This document shows, one piece after another, positions 1 to 7,239 of a stretch of 64,000 bases of DNA (the stretch's first letter is position 1; each line of letters opens with the position of its first letter). The notes under the pieces were generated by a model. The model was not told the origin of the DNA. It ran no database searches and saw only the letters and a list, made by a program, of their open reading frames with translations. This stretch comes from LMUY01 sp965199005 (lineage in GTDB: Bacteria > Pseudomonadota > Alphaproteobacteria > Acetobacterales > Acetobacteraceae). The position numbers and the translations under genes are program-made. The DNA lies in contig CBDAQK010000006.1 of assembly GCA_965199005.1 (NCBI GenBank), positions 1,364,001 to 1,428,000 of the forward strand. The letters are read 5' to 3'.

Positions 1-891
1 CCAGCCCCCGCCGGCGGCCGCGCACATGTAGTGGCAGAACGGGATGGCGTGGCCGAGGACTACGCCCCGCGGTTCATCCTGGATGCCACCGGGCGGGATA
101 CGTTCATGACGGGCAAGCTCGGCCTGAAGCAGTCCAACAAGCACAACTCCACCGCCTCGGTCTACGCGCACTGGCGGGGTGTGCAGCGGCAGTTGAACGA
201 GCAACCGGGTTTCATCACCGTGCACCTGGCCGCGGATGGCTGGTTCTGGATGATCCCGCTGCCGGACGACGTCATGAGCGTCGGCTTCGTCGGCAATGCC
301 GATGTGTTCAAGCGCCGCCGCGGCAAGGCGCAGGAGCTGTATTTGGACCGGCTCAACCGGTCCCCCAGCGTTGCCGCGCGGATGCAGGGCGCCGAGCGGA
401 TCGGCGACATCACCGCCACCGGCAACTACTCCTACCGTGCCACCGCCTCTTATGGTGAGGGGTGGATGGCGATCGGCGATGCCTTCGCCTTTCTGGACCC
501 GGTGTTCTCCTCCGGTGTCTTGCTGGCCATGACCGGGGCCGAGCTTGGCGTCGGCGTTGCCGAGGCATGGCTGAAGGACCCGGCCGCCGGGCGCAAGCTG
601 GCTGCACAGGCCGAGCATACCGTCTGCAAAGCCATGGATAGCTTGGGCTGGCTCGTCTACCGGATCAACACGCCCGTGCTCCGGGCCATGTTCATGTCGC
701 CATCGAACAAGCTGCGCATGCGCGACGGCCTCATCGCGATGCTGGCGGGTAATCTGCGCATCGACTGGCGCATGCGCATCCCCGTGTTGTCGTTCAAGAC
801 CGCCTACTACATGCTGACCGCATTGCACCGGCTGGGATGGAGGCCGGACATCGCGCCCCTACCAGTCACGCGGACGGTGCCGGCCGAGTAG
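1..891 (+). CDS. FAD-dependent oxidoreductase, halogenase/geranylgeranyl-reductase-like (5' end outside window)
   Basis: The frame is open from base 1, so the true start and the N-terminal Rossmann dinucleotide motif lie upstream. The visible 296 residues hold the C-terminal part of a PHBH-fold flavoprotein. The motif FILDATGRDT comes early, and near bases 470-515 there is a GDAFAFLDPVFSSGV stretch, the usual FAD ribityl-binding element (GD....DP..S.G) of tryptophan-halogenase-like and geranylgeranyl-reductase-like enzymes. By family it would be a soluble FAD/NAD(P)H enzyme acting on a hydrophobic or aromatic substrate. The substrate cannot be read from this fragment. It converges with the MlaC-like gene, leaving 3 bases between stop codons. 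Confidence 0.75.
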   Translation, partial: PAPAGGRAHVVAERDGVAEDYAPRFILDATGRDTFMTGKLGLKQSNKHNSTASVYAHWRGVQRQLNEQPGFITVHLAADGWFWMIPLPDDVMSVGFVGNADVFKRRRGKAQELYLDRLNRSPSVAARMQGAERIGDITATGNYSYRATASYGEGWMAIGDAFAFLDPVFSSGVLLAMTGAELGVGVAEAWLKDPAAGRKLAAQAEHTVCKAMDSLGWLVYRINTPVLRAMFMSPSNKLRMRDGLIAMLAGNLRIDWRMRIPVLSFKTAYYMLTALHRLGWRPDIAPLPVTRTVPAE

Positions 892-894
892 CGG

Positions 895-1494
895 CTACTC
901 GCCCACCTGCTTGCGCAGCGCCTTCAGGAAAACCTCCATGTCCCCACCATTGCGGGCCATGAACGAGGCATAATCCTTTTGCTGCGTAATGCGCAGGCTC
1001 ATGCCCTCCGCCACAACGTCGGCGATATGCATGGTCCCAGCGTCGTTCGTCACCAGCCACGTGATGTTCACCGGCTTGTTCCCCGTGCGCTCGACAACGG
1101 TTGGGACCAGGATACCTTCAGGTTTTGGAATTGGTTGGCCGACACTGACCTTCGTCGAGCCAACCTGGTAATCGCCCAGCCGGTTCACCACGCCACGCAG
1201 CAGCACCAGGTGAAACAGGCGCAGATATTCCGTGCGCTGCTCCGGCGTCGCCGTGAGCCAGTAGCGGCCGAGGCAGAAGCGCGCGAGCCCATCCTCATCC
1301 ACCACGCGCTGAAGGAAGGGGGCCAACCGCGCCTGCTTGTCCGCAGGCGATGCCGCGCCGCCGACGACGCCGGCCAGGTCAATCCCTGTCTGCTGGACGA
1401 AGGTGGCGGCCTTCGCCGGGTCGGCCTGCTCCTCGGCGCGCGCCGCCAATGGCAGGAGGAGAAGGCCAGCGAAGAGGAGGCGCCGGTTCACCAT
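895..1494 (-). CDS. MlaC/Ttg2-family periplasmic phospholipid-binding protein
   Basis: A protein of 199 residues with a clear signal peptide (MVNRRLLFAGLLLLPLAARA, cleavage near Ala-Glu-Glu). The body fits the MlaC/toluene-tolerance family: an N-terminal helical segment, a central FCLGRYWLTATPEQRTEY stretch, and a C-terminal beta region ending in a helix with FMARNGGDMEVFLKALR. MlaC proteins carry phospholipids across the periplasm between outer-membrane MlaA and the inner-membrane MlaFEDB transporter. None of those partners is in this window. The ATG is chosen because the signal peptide starts there and it overlaps the upstream stop codon (TGATG), suggesting translational coupling to the EipB-like gene. 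A longer upstream reading is possible but not needed. Confidence 0.8.
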   Translation of the reverse strand: MVNRRLLFAGLLLLPLAARAEEQADPAKAATFVQQTGIDLAGVVGGAASPADKQARLAPFLQRVVDEDGLARFCLGRYWLTATPEQRTEYLRLFHLVLLRGVVNRLGDYQVGSTKVSVGQPIPKPEGILVPTVVERTGNKPVNITWLVTNDAGTMHIADVVAEGMSLRITQQKDYASFMARNGGDMEVFLKALRKQVGE

Positions 1495-2288
1495 CAGCAG
1501 TGCGAGGCCGGCATGGTGAAGGTTGCCAACTTGCCGTTCACCACGAAGTCGGTGAAATCCATGTTGAGTGCGTCGGCAACCCCATTGGACCAGTAGCGCA
1601 TTCCTACCTCGTAGTCTGGCGACTGAGCGTCCTTCGTACGCGAGAAGAACGCAACCCTCACCCGGCCTGACGGCAACTCCGCCAGGTCCGGATAGGGTGC
1701 TGCCGACGGGCCCGTCCAACTGCTGACGAAAACCGACGTATTTTGCGCGCCATCCTCTCCCGTGCCGTCAAACAGCGGCAGGGTGATGAACTTCTTGCCG
1801 GCTTCGGCGGCCGTGATGATCTGGGCCGTGTGGGCCATGGGGAACAGCGTCCCTTTGGGGAGCAGCATCGTCTTGTCCGCCGGCATCGTGTAGTGGATTT
1901 CTCCAGCGCCGCCATTGGGGGTCACGCTCGCGTCACCTTCCACCTGTTCGGTCACCGCGGTATCAGTGGTCTGCTTCATGTGAAAGCGCAGCTTGGTGCC
2001 GTCTTTGCTTTCCCAAGTCACATAGTCGGAGACCATCTGCACATCCTGTCCGTCGCGGTTCGACAGGGTCATGTCCAGCCGTTGCCGCACCGCCCAGCCG
2101 TCGCACGCATCCGTCACTTCATAGGCCATGCTCCCATTGACCGCCTCGACGTCGCCGCCCCGGCTGTTGTCCAGGCTGAGATTATAGGTAGCGCGATGGG
2201 CGGCGAGTTGCACTGGCTCGGCTCCCGCGGAGCCGGCGGCGATCAAGGGGGAAGCAAGCAGTAGAGCCAAACCGGCCAGCAGGCGCAT
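1494..2288 (-). CDS. EipB/DUF1849-family periplasmic envelope protein
   Basis: A protein of 264 residues with a signal peptide (MRLLAGLALLLASPLIAAGS, then AEPVQLAAHRATYNLSL). The sequence matches DUF1849/EipB, a periplasmic beta-spiral protein known to support cell-envelope integrity in Brucella and other alphaproteobacteria. Two cysteines, in VTDACDGW and at the extreme C-terminus (MPASHC), fit the conserved disulfide of that family. The start is set at the ATG opening the signal peptide, preceded by a GGAG-type ribosome site. The gene is first in a two-gene unit with the MlaC-like gene, joined by a one-base overlap, so both products probably act on the envelope. Confidence 0.8.
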   Translation of the reverse strand: MRLLAGLALLLASPLIAAGSAGAEPVQLAAHRATYNLSLDNSRGGDVEAVNGSMAYEVTDACDGWAVRQRLDMTLSNRDGQDVQMVSDYVTWESKDGTKLRFHMKQTTDTAVTEQVEGDASVTPNGGAGEIHYTMPADKTMLLPKGTLFPMAHTAQIITAAEAGKKFITLPLFDGTGEDGAQNTSVFVSSWTGPSAAPYPDLAELPSGRVRVAFFSRTKDAQSPDYEVGMRYWSNGVADALNMDFTDFVVNGKLATFTMPASHC

Positions 2289-2434
2289 GCGGGAGCACTC
2301 CGAGTGTGGCTGAAGACATAGGGCGGCTGACGCGCTCCCGCCAGCTTCCTTTCCGGATACAAAAAACTGCTGGTGTCTCGTGGATTTGGACGTAGAATAT
2401 GTAACCGCCAGCAACGACGCTGAGGATAATATCC

Positions 2435-2812
2435 ATGCGACTTTACGAAGTTGTTAAGGTGTTCGACCTGTCTGGCGCCCCGCAAGACCTGCGCGAGTCG
2501 TATGATCTCGCGGTGCTTCGCCCGCAACCGGACCAGGATGGGACCACGATATTGGCGCTCAAGGTCGGTCATTACGAGACGGCGTGCGACGATCCACTCC
2601 ACGGATCGTCGACACGTGAGATCACCTATATCGAGTACCGGCTTCATCGTTGGCTCCTTGAGGAAGGCGCCCTCGAGGGGGAGGATGTTTTTCTCCGCTG
2701 GAAGCAGGACTGTCCCGGACGCCCGATCTATGTCGACGGCTGGCGGAAGACGGTGCCGGCTCAACCAGGTTCGGTTACGGTCCTCAGGAACCCCTCGCGC
2801 TCCTGTAAATAA
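2435..2812 (+). CDS. hypothetical protein, 125 aa
   Basis: A small soluble-looking protein not recognised as any family. It starts with ATG after a good GAGGAT ribosome site about seven bases upstream. Sequence composition is that of a real, mildly acidic protein (MRLYEVVKVFDLSGAP at the start; ITYIEYRLHRWLLEEGAL in the middle). No signal peptide, membrane segment or catalytic motif is visible. It is divergent from the eipB-like gene and 72 bases upstream of eutB on the same strand. Overlapping frames through the same region read as low-complexity Arg/Pro shadows. Function unknown. Confidence 0.5.
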   Translation: MRLYEVVKVFDLSGAPQDLRESYDLAVLRPQPDQDGTTILALKVGHYETACDDPLHGSSTREITYIEYRLHRWLLEEGALEGEDVFLRWKQDCPGRPIYVDGWRKTVPAQPGSVTVLRNPSRSCK

Positions 2813-2872
2813 GGATACCGGCGCCGGAGGCCCTCGCGAGTGCGAGGCAAACCACTTGCCCAGTGACGTGTC

Positions 2873-2878
2873 TATACT
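2873..2878 (+). promoter_or_regulatory. possible -10 box immediately upstream of eutB
   Basis: TATACT lies six bases before the eutB ATG, with no Shine-Dalgarno sequence between. A transcript initiated from it would start at or next to the ATG, giving a leaderless mRNA. No convincing -35 box is seen at a 17-base spacing, so this is tentative. Confidence 0.3.
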
Positions 2879-2884
2879 ACACGC

Positions 2885-4258
2885 ATGTTCAGCACCTCCC
2901 TCAGCGGCACGACCCACCGTTTCCCGGATTTGCCCACCCTGCTGGCCCGCGCCACGCCGCACCGCAGCGGAGATGCCCTGGCGGGACTGGCGGCAGAATC
3001 GGCGGAGCAGCGCGTCGCCGCCCAACTAGCCTTGGCCGACCTTCCGCTGCGCCGCCTCCTGGACGACCCGGTCGTTCCGTATGAGACCGATGAAGTCACC
3101 AGGCTGATCTGCGACACCCACGACGCCTATGCCTTCGCTCCCATCGCCCACCTCACCGTTGGGGGTCTGCGGGACTGGCTCCTCTCGGATGCAGCAACGC
3201 CGGAGAGCCTCGCCACCCTCGCTCCCGGTTTGACGCCCGAAATGGTGGCGGCGACCAGCAAGTTATGCCGGTTGCAGGATTTGATGGTGATTGCCGCCCG
3301 CTGCAGCGTCACGACGGCGTTCCGCAACACCATCGGGTTGCCGGGCCGCCTGTCCGTCCGGCTGCAACCGAATCACCCAACCGATGACCCCGCCGGCATT
3401 GCCGCCTCGATCCTCGACGGATTGCTGCTCGGCGCCGGCGACGCCGTGATCGGCATCAACCCGGCGACCGACAGCCCGGACCGCACGCATGCGCTGCTCT
3501 GCCTGCTGGAGGACGCGCGGACGCGGCTGGCCATCCCAACCCAAACCTGCGTGCTGGCCCACGTGACGACGACGCTGGAGCTCATGGGGCGCGGCTCGCC
3601 AGTCGATCTGGTGTTCCAATCCATTGGTGGAACGGAGGCGACCAACCGGTCGTTCGGCATCGACCTGGCGTTGCTGCGGGAAGCGCAGGATGCCGCCACG
3701 GCGCTTGCCCGCGGCACGGTTGGCGACAACGTGATGTATTTCGAAACCGGCCAAGGCAGTGCGCTGTCCGCGGCGGCGCATGCCGGGGTGGACCAGCAGA
3801 CGATCGAGGCGCGGGCCTATGGCGTCGCCCGGCATTTCCGGCCCTTGCTGGTCAACACGGTGGTGGGCTTCATCGGCCCTGAATACCTGGCGGACGGCAA
3901 GCAGATCATCCGCGCCGGGTTGGAAGATCATTTCTGCGGCAAGCTTCTGGGCGTGCCGATGGGGTGCGACGTCTGTCACACCAACCATGCCGAGGCGGAT
4001 TCGGACGACATGGATGCGTTGCTGACGATGCTGGTTGCCGCCGGCGTGACGTTCGTCATGGGTGTGCCCGGTGCGGACGACATCATGCTCGGCTACCAAA
4101 GCACCTCGTTCCACGACGCCCTGGCCATGCGGGAATTGCTGGGGCGCCGCCCAGCGCCGGAGTTCGAGGCGTGGCTGGGCCAGCAGGGCTTGCTGGACCG
4201 GATGGGCCGCATCCGCCCCCAAGGGCTGCCGGCCCCCATGCAGCTGTTGCTGCCATGA
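2885..4258 (+). CDS. eutB: ethanolamine ammonia-lyase large (alpha) subunit EutB
   Basis: 457 residues, the usual EutB length. With EutC it forms the adenosylcobalamin-dependent enzyme that converts ethanolamine to acetaldehyde and ammonia. Family signatures visible include the start MFSTSLSGTTHRFPDL, RNTIGLPGRLSVRLQPNHPTDD in the TIM-barrel, FQSIGGTEATN, YFETGQGSALSA, and MGCDVCHTNHAEAD near residue 360. The start agrees with the family but has no ribosome site, so it may be leaderless. It overlaps eutC by four bases (ATGA). No EutA reactivase, aldehyde dehydrogenase or microcompartment shell genes are present in the window, so this is the cytosolic type of ethanolamine use, unless the rest is elsewhere. 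Confidence 0.95.
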   Translation: MFSTSLSGTTHRFPDLPTLLARATPHRSGDALAGLAAESAEQRVAAQLALADLPLRRLLDDPVVPYETDEVTRLICDTHDAYAFAPIAHLTVGGLRDWLLSDAATPESLATLAPGLTPEMVAATSKLCRLQDLMVIAARCSVTTAFRNTIGLPGRLSVRLQPNHPTDDPAGIAASILDGLLLGAGDAVIGINPATDSPDRTHALLCLLEDARTRLAIPTQTCVLAHVTTTLELMGRGSPVDLVFQSIGGTEATNRSFGIDLALLREAQDAATALARGTVGDNVMYFETGQGSALSAAAHAGVDQQTIEARAYGVARHFRPLLVNTVVGFIGPEYLADGKQIIRAGLEDHFCGKLLGVPMGCDVCHTNHAEADSDDMDALLTMLVAAGVTFVMGVPGADDIMLGYQSTSFHDALAMRELLGRRPAPEFEAWLGQQGLLDRMGRIRPQGLPAPMQLLLP

Positions 4259-4992
4259 GCGTGCCGGTGGACGATCCCTGGCACCGCTTGCGAGGGCTGA
4301 CCGCCGCCCGGATCGGTCTGGCAGCAACCGGAGGTTCGCTGGCCACCCAGCCATTGCTCGCACTCCGCCTGGCCCATGCCCGCGCCCGCGACGCGGTGCA
4401 TGCCACGCTCGATACCGACGCGCTGGCCCGGGCGGTGGGGCCACTGCTGGTGGTGGATAGCGCAGCGGTGGATCGCCCGACCTATTTGCTGCGGCCCGAT
4501 CTAGGCCGGCAGCTTGCGCCCGGCACCGCCCTGCCCCCCGGTGAGCATGATTTGGCGGTCGTGCTGGCGGATGGCCTGTCTGCGCAGGCGGTGCAGGATC
4601 ACGGGCCGCTCGTGCTCCAGGCGTTGCTGCCGCTCCTGACGGGGTGGCGGGTCGCCCCGGTCGTCGCTGCGCGGCAGGGCCGGGTGGCGCTGGCGGATGT
4701 GGTCGCACGAGCGCTGGGCGCCCGGGCCGTGCTGGTCTTGATCGGCGAGCGTCCGGGTCTGTCCGCCCCCGATAGCCTGGGCGCCTACCTCACGTGGCAG
4801 CCAACCCCCACCACGACCGATGCCGAGCGCAACTGCGTGTCCAACATCCGGCCGGCGGGCCTGGTGCCGCACGAAGCGGCAGCCAAGATTGCCTGGCTGC
4901 TCGAAGCGATGCGGCAGCGTGGCGTGTCCGGCGTCGCGTTGAAGGACGATGCCCCCGAGCCGGCGCAACGTTTGCATGCCGCCGGGCCATGA
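4255..4992 (+). CDS. eutC: ethanolamine ammonia-lyase small (beta) subunit EutC
   Basis: 245 residues, starting MSVPVDDPWHRLRGLTAARI at an ATG overlapping the eutB stop by four bases. EutC helps bind cobalamin at the EutB active site. Recognisable family blocks are TAARIGLAATGGSL, LRPDLGRQL, HDLAVVLADGLSAQAV, VLIGERPGLSAPDSLGAYLTW and ERNCVSNIRPAGL. The same frame is open upstream inside eutB, but that extension is only the shadow of the eutB reading frame. Its 3' end overlaps the following amidohydrolase by four bases, so eutB-eutC-amidohydrolase is almost certainly one translationally coupled operon. Confidence 0.95.
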   Translation: MSVPVDDPWHRLRGLTAARIGLAATGGSLATQPLLALRLAHARARDAVHATLDTDALARAVGPLLVVDSAAVDRPTYLLRPDLGRQLAPGTALPPGEHDLAVVLADGLSAQAVQDHGPLVLQALLPLLTGWRVAPVVAARQGRVALADVVARALGARAVLVLIGERPGLSAPDSLGAYLTWQPTPTTTDAERNCVSNIRPAGLVPHEAAAKIAWLLEAMRQRGVSGVALKDDAPEPAQRLHAAGP

Positions 4993-6266
4993 CGTTGGAC
5001 CTGGTCATCAGGCGTGCGATGGTTGCGGGATGGGATGGTCCGGTGGATATCGGGATCGCCGCCGGCCGCATTGCCGTGATCGCCCCGGACGTTGACGCCG
5101 ACGCGCCAGCATTGGCGGCGGAGGGCCGGCTGCTGGTGCCGGGTTTCGTCGAGACCCATCTTCACCTGGACAAGACCTGCATCCTGGACCGCTGCCCGGC
5201 CGCGGAGGGATCCGTCGCAGAAGCCGTCCGGCTGACCGCGGCGGCCAAGCGGAGCTTCACTCCGGAAGACGTCTATGCGAGGGGCCGCCGGACGCTCGAA
5301 CAAGCGATTGGCTGGGGCACCACGCGCATCCGCACCCATGTCGAGGTGGACCCCGGGATCGGGATGCGTGGATTCGAGGGTGTTCAGCAACTCGCCCGCG
5401 ACTTCGCATGGGCTACCGACATCGAGTTGTGCGTCTTTCCGCAAGAGGGGCTGCTGAACAATCCCGGCACCGAGGCCCTGTTGAAAGAAGGGCTGCGGCG
5501 GGGGGCGAAGGTCATCGGCGCGGTTCCCTACATCGACACGGATCCGCGCGGCCAGATCGACCGGATCTTCCACTTGGCCCAAGCCTACGACGTCGATATC
5601 GACATGCACCTGGACATGGGTGAGACGGCCGAGGGCATGCAGGCCGAGTATGTCTGCCGCAAGACGGAGGAGTATGGCTGGGGCGGCCGGGTGGCGATCG
5701 GCCATGTGAGCCAAGCGTCGCTCCTGCCCGGCCCGGCCTTCGCAGCCTTGGCGGCAACCCTGGCCCGCGCCGGCGTCGCGGTGACGGTGCTGCCCGCCAC
5801 GGATTTATATCTGACGGGCCGCAGCCACGACCACGCTGTGCCGCGTGGCGTACCGCATGCCCAATTGCTCCGTGCGGCCGGCGTGACGTGCTCGGTTGCA
5901 ACCAACAACGTGCTGAACCCATTCACGCCGTATGGGGACGCCAATTTGCTGCGGATGGCCAATCTGTTTGCCAATGTGTGCCAGGTCGCCCGGCCGGCTG
6001 AGTTGGCGGGCTGCCTGGACATGGTCACGTCGGAGGCTGCGCGGTTGATGCGGCTCGGCGATTACGGCATCCGCGCCGGTGCGCCAGCCGACATGGTTCT
6101 GCTAGACGCGACGGGCCCGGCCGAAGCGGTGGCGGAGTTGGCACAGCCGCTTTGGGGCATGAAAAGCGGCCGGATGAGCTTCCGGCGGGCTCGCCCGGTG
6201 CTGTATCCACCGGCTGCCCAGGCCGGCTGGACAGGGCGCGCACAATCCTCCTATTCGAGTCCGTAA
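4989..6266 (+). CDS. amidohydrolase, cytosine deaminase (CodA)-like
   Basis: 425 residues, close to E. coli CodA (about 427). The metal site typical of the amidohydrolase superfamily is visible: ETHLHLDK with His57 and His59, a barrel-strand DMHLDMGE, IGHVSQ, and a late NNVLNPF region where the metal Asp usually sits (here ATNNVLNPFTPYGD). The N- and C-terminal beta-sandwich strands (LDLVIRRAMV, DMVLLDA) flank the barrel. The start overlaps the eutC stop by four bases. Family members hydrolyse cytosine, isoguanine, creatinine or other cyclic or N-acyl amines, so the substrate is open. The tight link with eutBC suggests a role in releasing or processing an ethanolamine-related amine, which is inference. 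Confidence 0.75.
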   Translation: MTLDLVIRRAMVAGWDGPVDIGIAAGRIAVIAPDVDADAPALAAEGRLLVPGFVETHLHLDKTCILDRCPAAEGSVAEAVRLTAAAKRSFTPEDVYARGRRTLEQAIGWGTTRIRTHVEVDPGIGMRGFEGVQQLARDFAWATDIELCVFPQEGLLNNPGTEALLKEGLRRGAKVIGAVPYIDTDPRGQIDRIFHLAQAYDVDIDMHLDMGETAEGMQAEYVCRKTEEYGWGGRVAIGHVSQASLLPGPAFAALAATLARAGVAVTVLPATDLYLTGRSHDHAVPRGVPHAQLLRAAGVTCSVATNNVLNPFTPYGDANLLRMANLFANVCQVARPAELAGCLDMVTSEAARLMRLGDYGIRAGAPADMVLLDATGPAEAVAELAQPLWGMKSGRMSFRRARPVLYPPAAQAGWTGRAQSSYSSP

Positions 6267-6284
6267 GAAACTCGGAGGCCATCG

Positions 6285-6605
6285 ATGCGCGCCTTGCTCG
6301 TCATGTTGGGTTTGGTGATTGTGTTCCTGCTGGGCGGCTATGTCGACTACGCGTATGATTGGCCGTTTGGCGCGCTGCTAGGCTCCTCCTATGCGGCCGT
6401 TCCGTTGCCTGCCGGTGCAGGTGGCATGGCATCGCAGCCCTACTACAGCCGTGCGCAAGGCGCGCAGGACCCGCCGCGGTCCGAAACGACGGCGGGGCGC
6501 GGCGCCGACATGCAGCGCTGCATCGATACGATGATCCAGCGACGCGAGGCGGAGCAGGAAGCGCGTACGGTCTGCAACAAGATCATTACCGGCATCGGCG
6601 GCTAG
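6285..6605 (+). CDS. small membrane-anchored hypothetical protein, 106 aa
   Basis: One N-terminal hydrophobic segment (residues 2-20, RALLVMLGLVIVFLLGGYV) is followed by a Gly/Ala/Pro-rich linker and a C-terminal charged helix with two cysteines (MQRCIDTMIQRREAEQEA then VCNKII). A strong GGAGG ribosome site precedes the ATG. The layout suggests an inner-membrane anchor with a periplasmic tail in which the two cysteines could pair. It follows the amidohydrolase gene by 18 bases and may share its transcript. No family is recognised. Confidence 0.55.
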   Translation: MRALLVMLGLVIVFLLGGYVDYAYDWPFGALLGSSYAAVPLPAGAGGMASQPYYSRAQGAQDPPRSETTAGRGADMQRCIDTMIQRREAEQEARTVCNKIITGIGG

Positions 6606-7239
6606 GTTTCATCACACTGCCGTCGAGTACAGTTCGGGGCGCACGCCCCGGATAAATCGTCTTGACGACCTGCTCGTTGCGTTGCGCTGAACTGCACGCG
6701 GCCTGCTGTGGGTAGCGCGCCGGAACCCTGGCACTTGCCGGGTGAGCGTGTCTGACGCGATGCCAACCATTGGCGTATCAGTGAATCGGCGCGGTTATTG
6801 CTGAGCATCCTTGAATGCTTGCGCTCAAAATGTTGGCCCAGAAGTAGAGTGTGGTGCAAATAAACTCGCCAGGCGCCCTTAGGCAACGAATTGTTCGCTT
6901 CCCAAATAACTTCAGCAAATCAAAATTGTCCTATTTTCATATCAGGACATAAACAAGCATATTATAACTACTAAATCTCGGTTTTAGTAACTTATCCTCA
7001 ACCAAACCTCCGACATACTGTGTGCGTTCGACGAAGTTCGCCACTTCAGGAGTCTTTCTGCACATCTGGTATACTTTGTGTCCAAAACAATAGCGATGCT
7101 CGAGTTAAAACACTCAAGCTCGGCGGTCTGTTCTGGTGCCATGGGCACGAGCACTGGGAGACCCTCATCGTGATTGGCCGGATACGCGGCAATCCGAACT
7201 CGTTGGCATTCGGTTCAATCAAGGAAAGCGGCAGCACAC
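6606..7239. other. 634-base AT-richer intergenic region upstream of the collagen-like gene
   Basis: No convincing gene is seen; short open frames here have no ribosome site and poor composition. The middle (about 6880-7010) is strongly AT-rich for this genome, with runs such as AAATCAAAATTG and ATTATAACTACTAAATC, the usual look of promoter DNA or of a horizontally acquired edge. It probably holds the promoter of the collagen/glycosyltransferase unit. No specific -35/-10 pair or sigma-54 motif could be assigned. Confidence 0.4.

Noticed and set aside
6721..6740. TGGCACTTGC as a sigma-54 site upstream of the collagen gene
   Set aside because: The -24 and -12 elements are too close; spacing is wrong.
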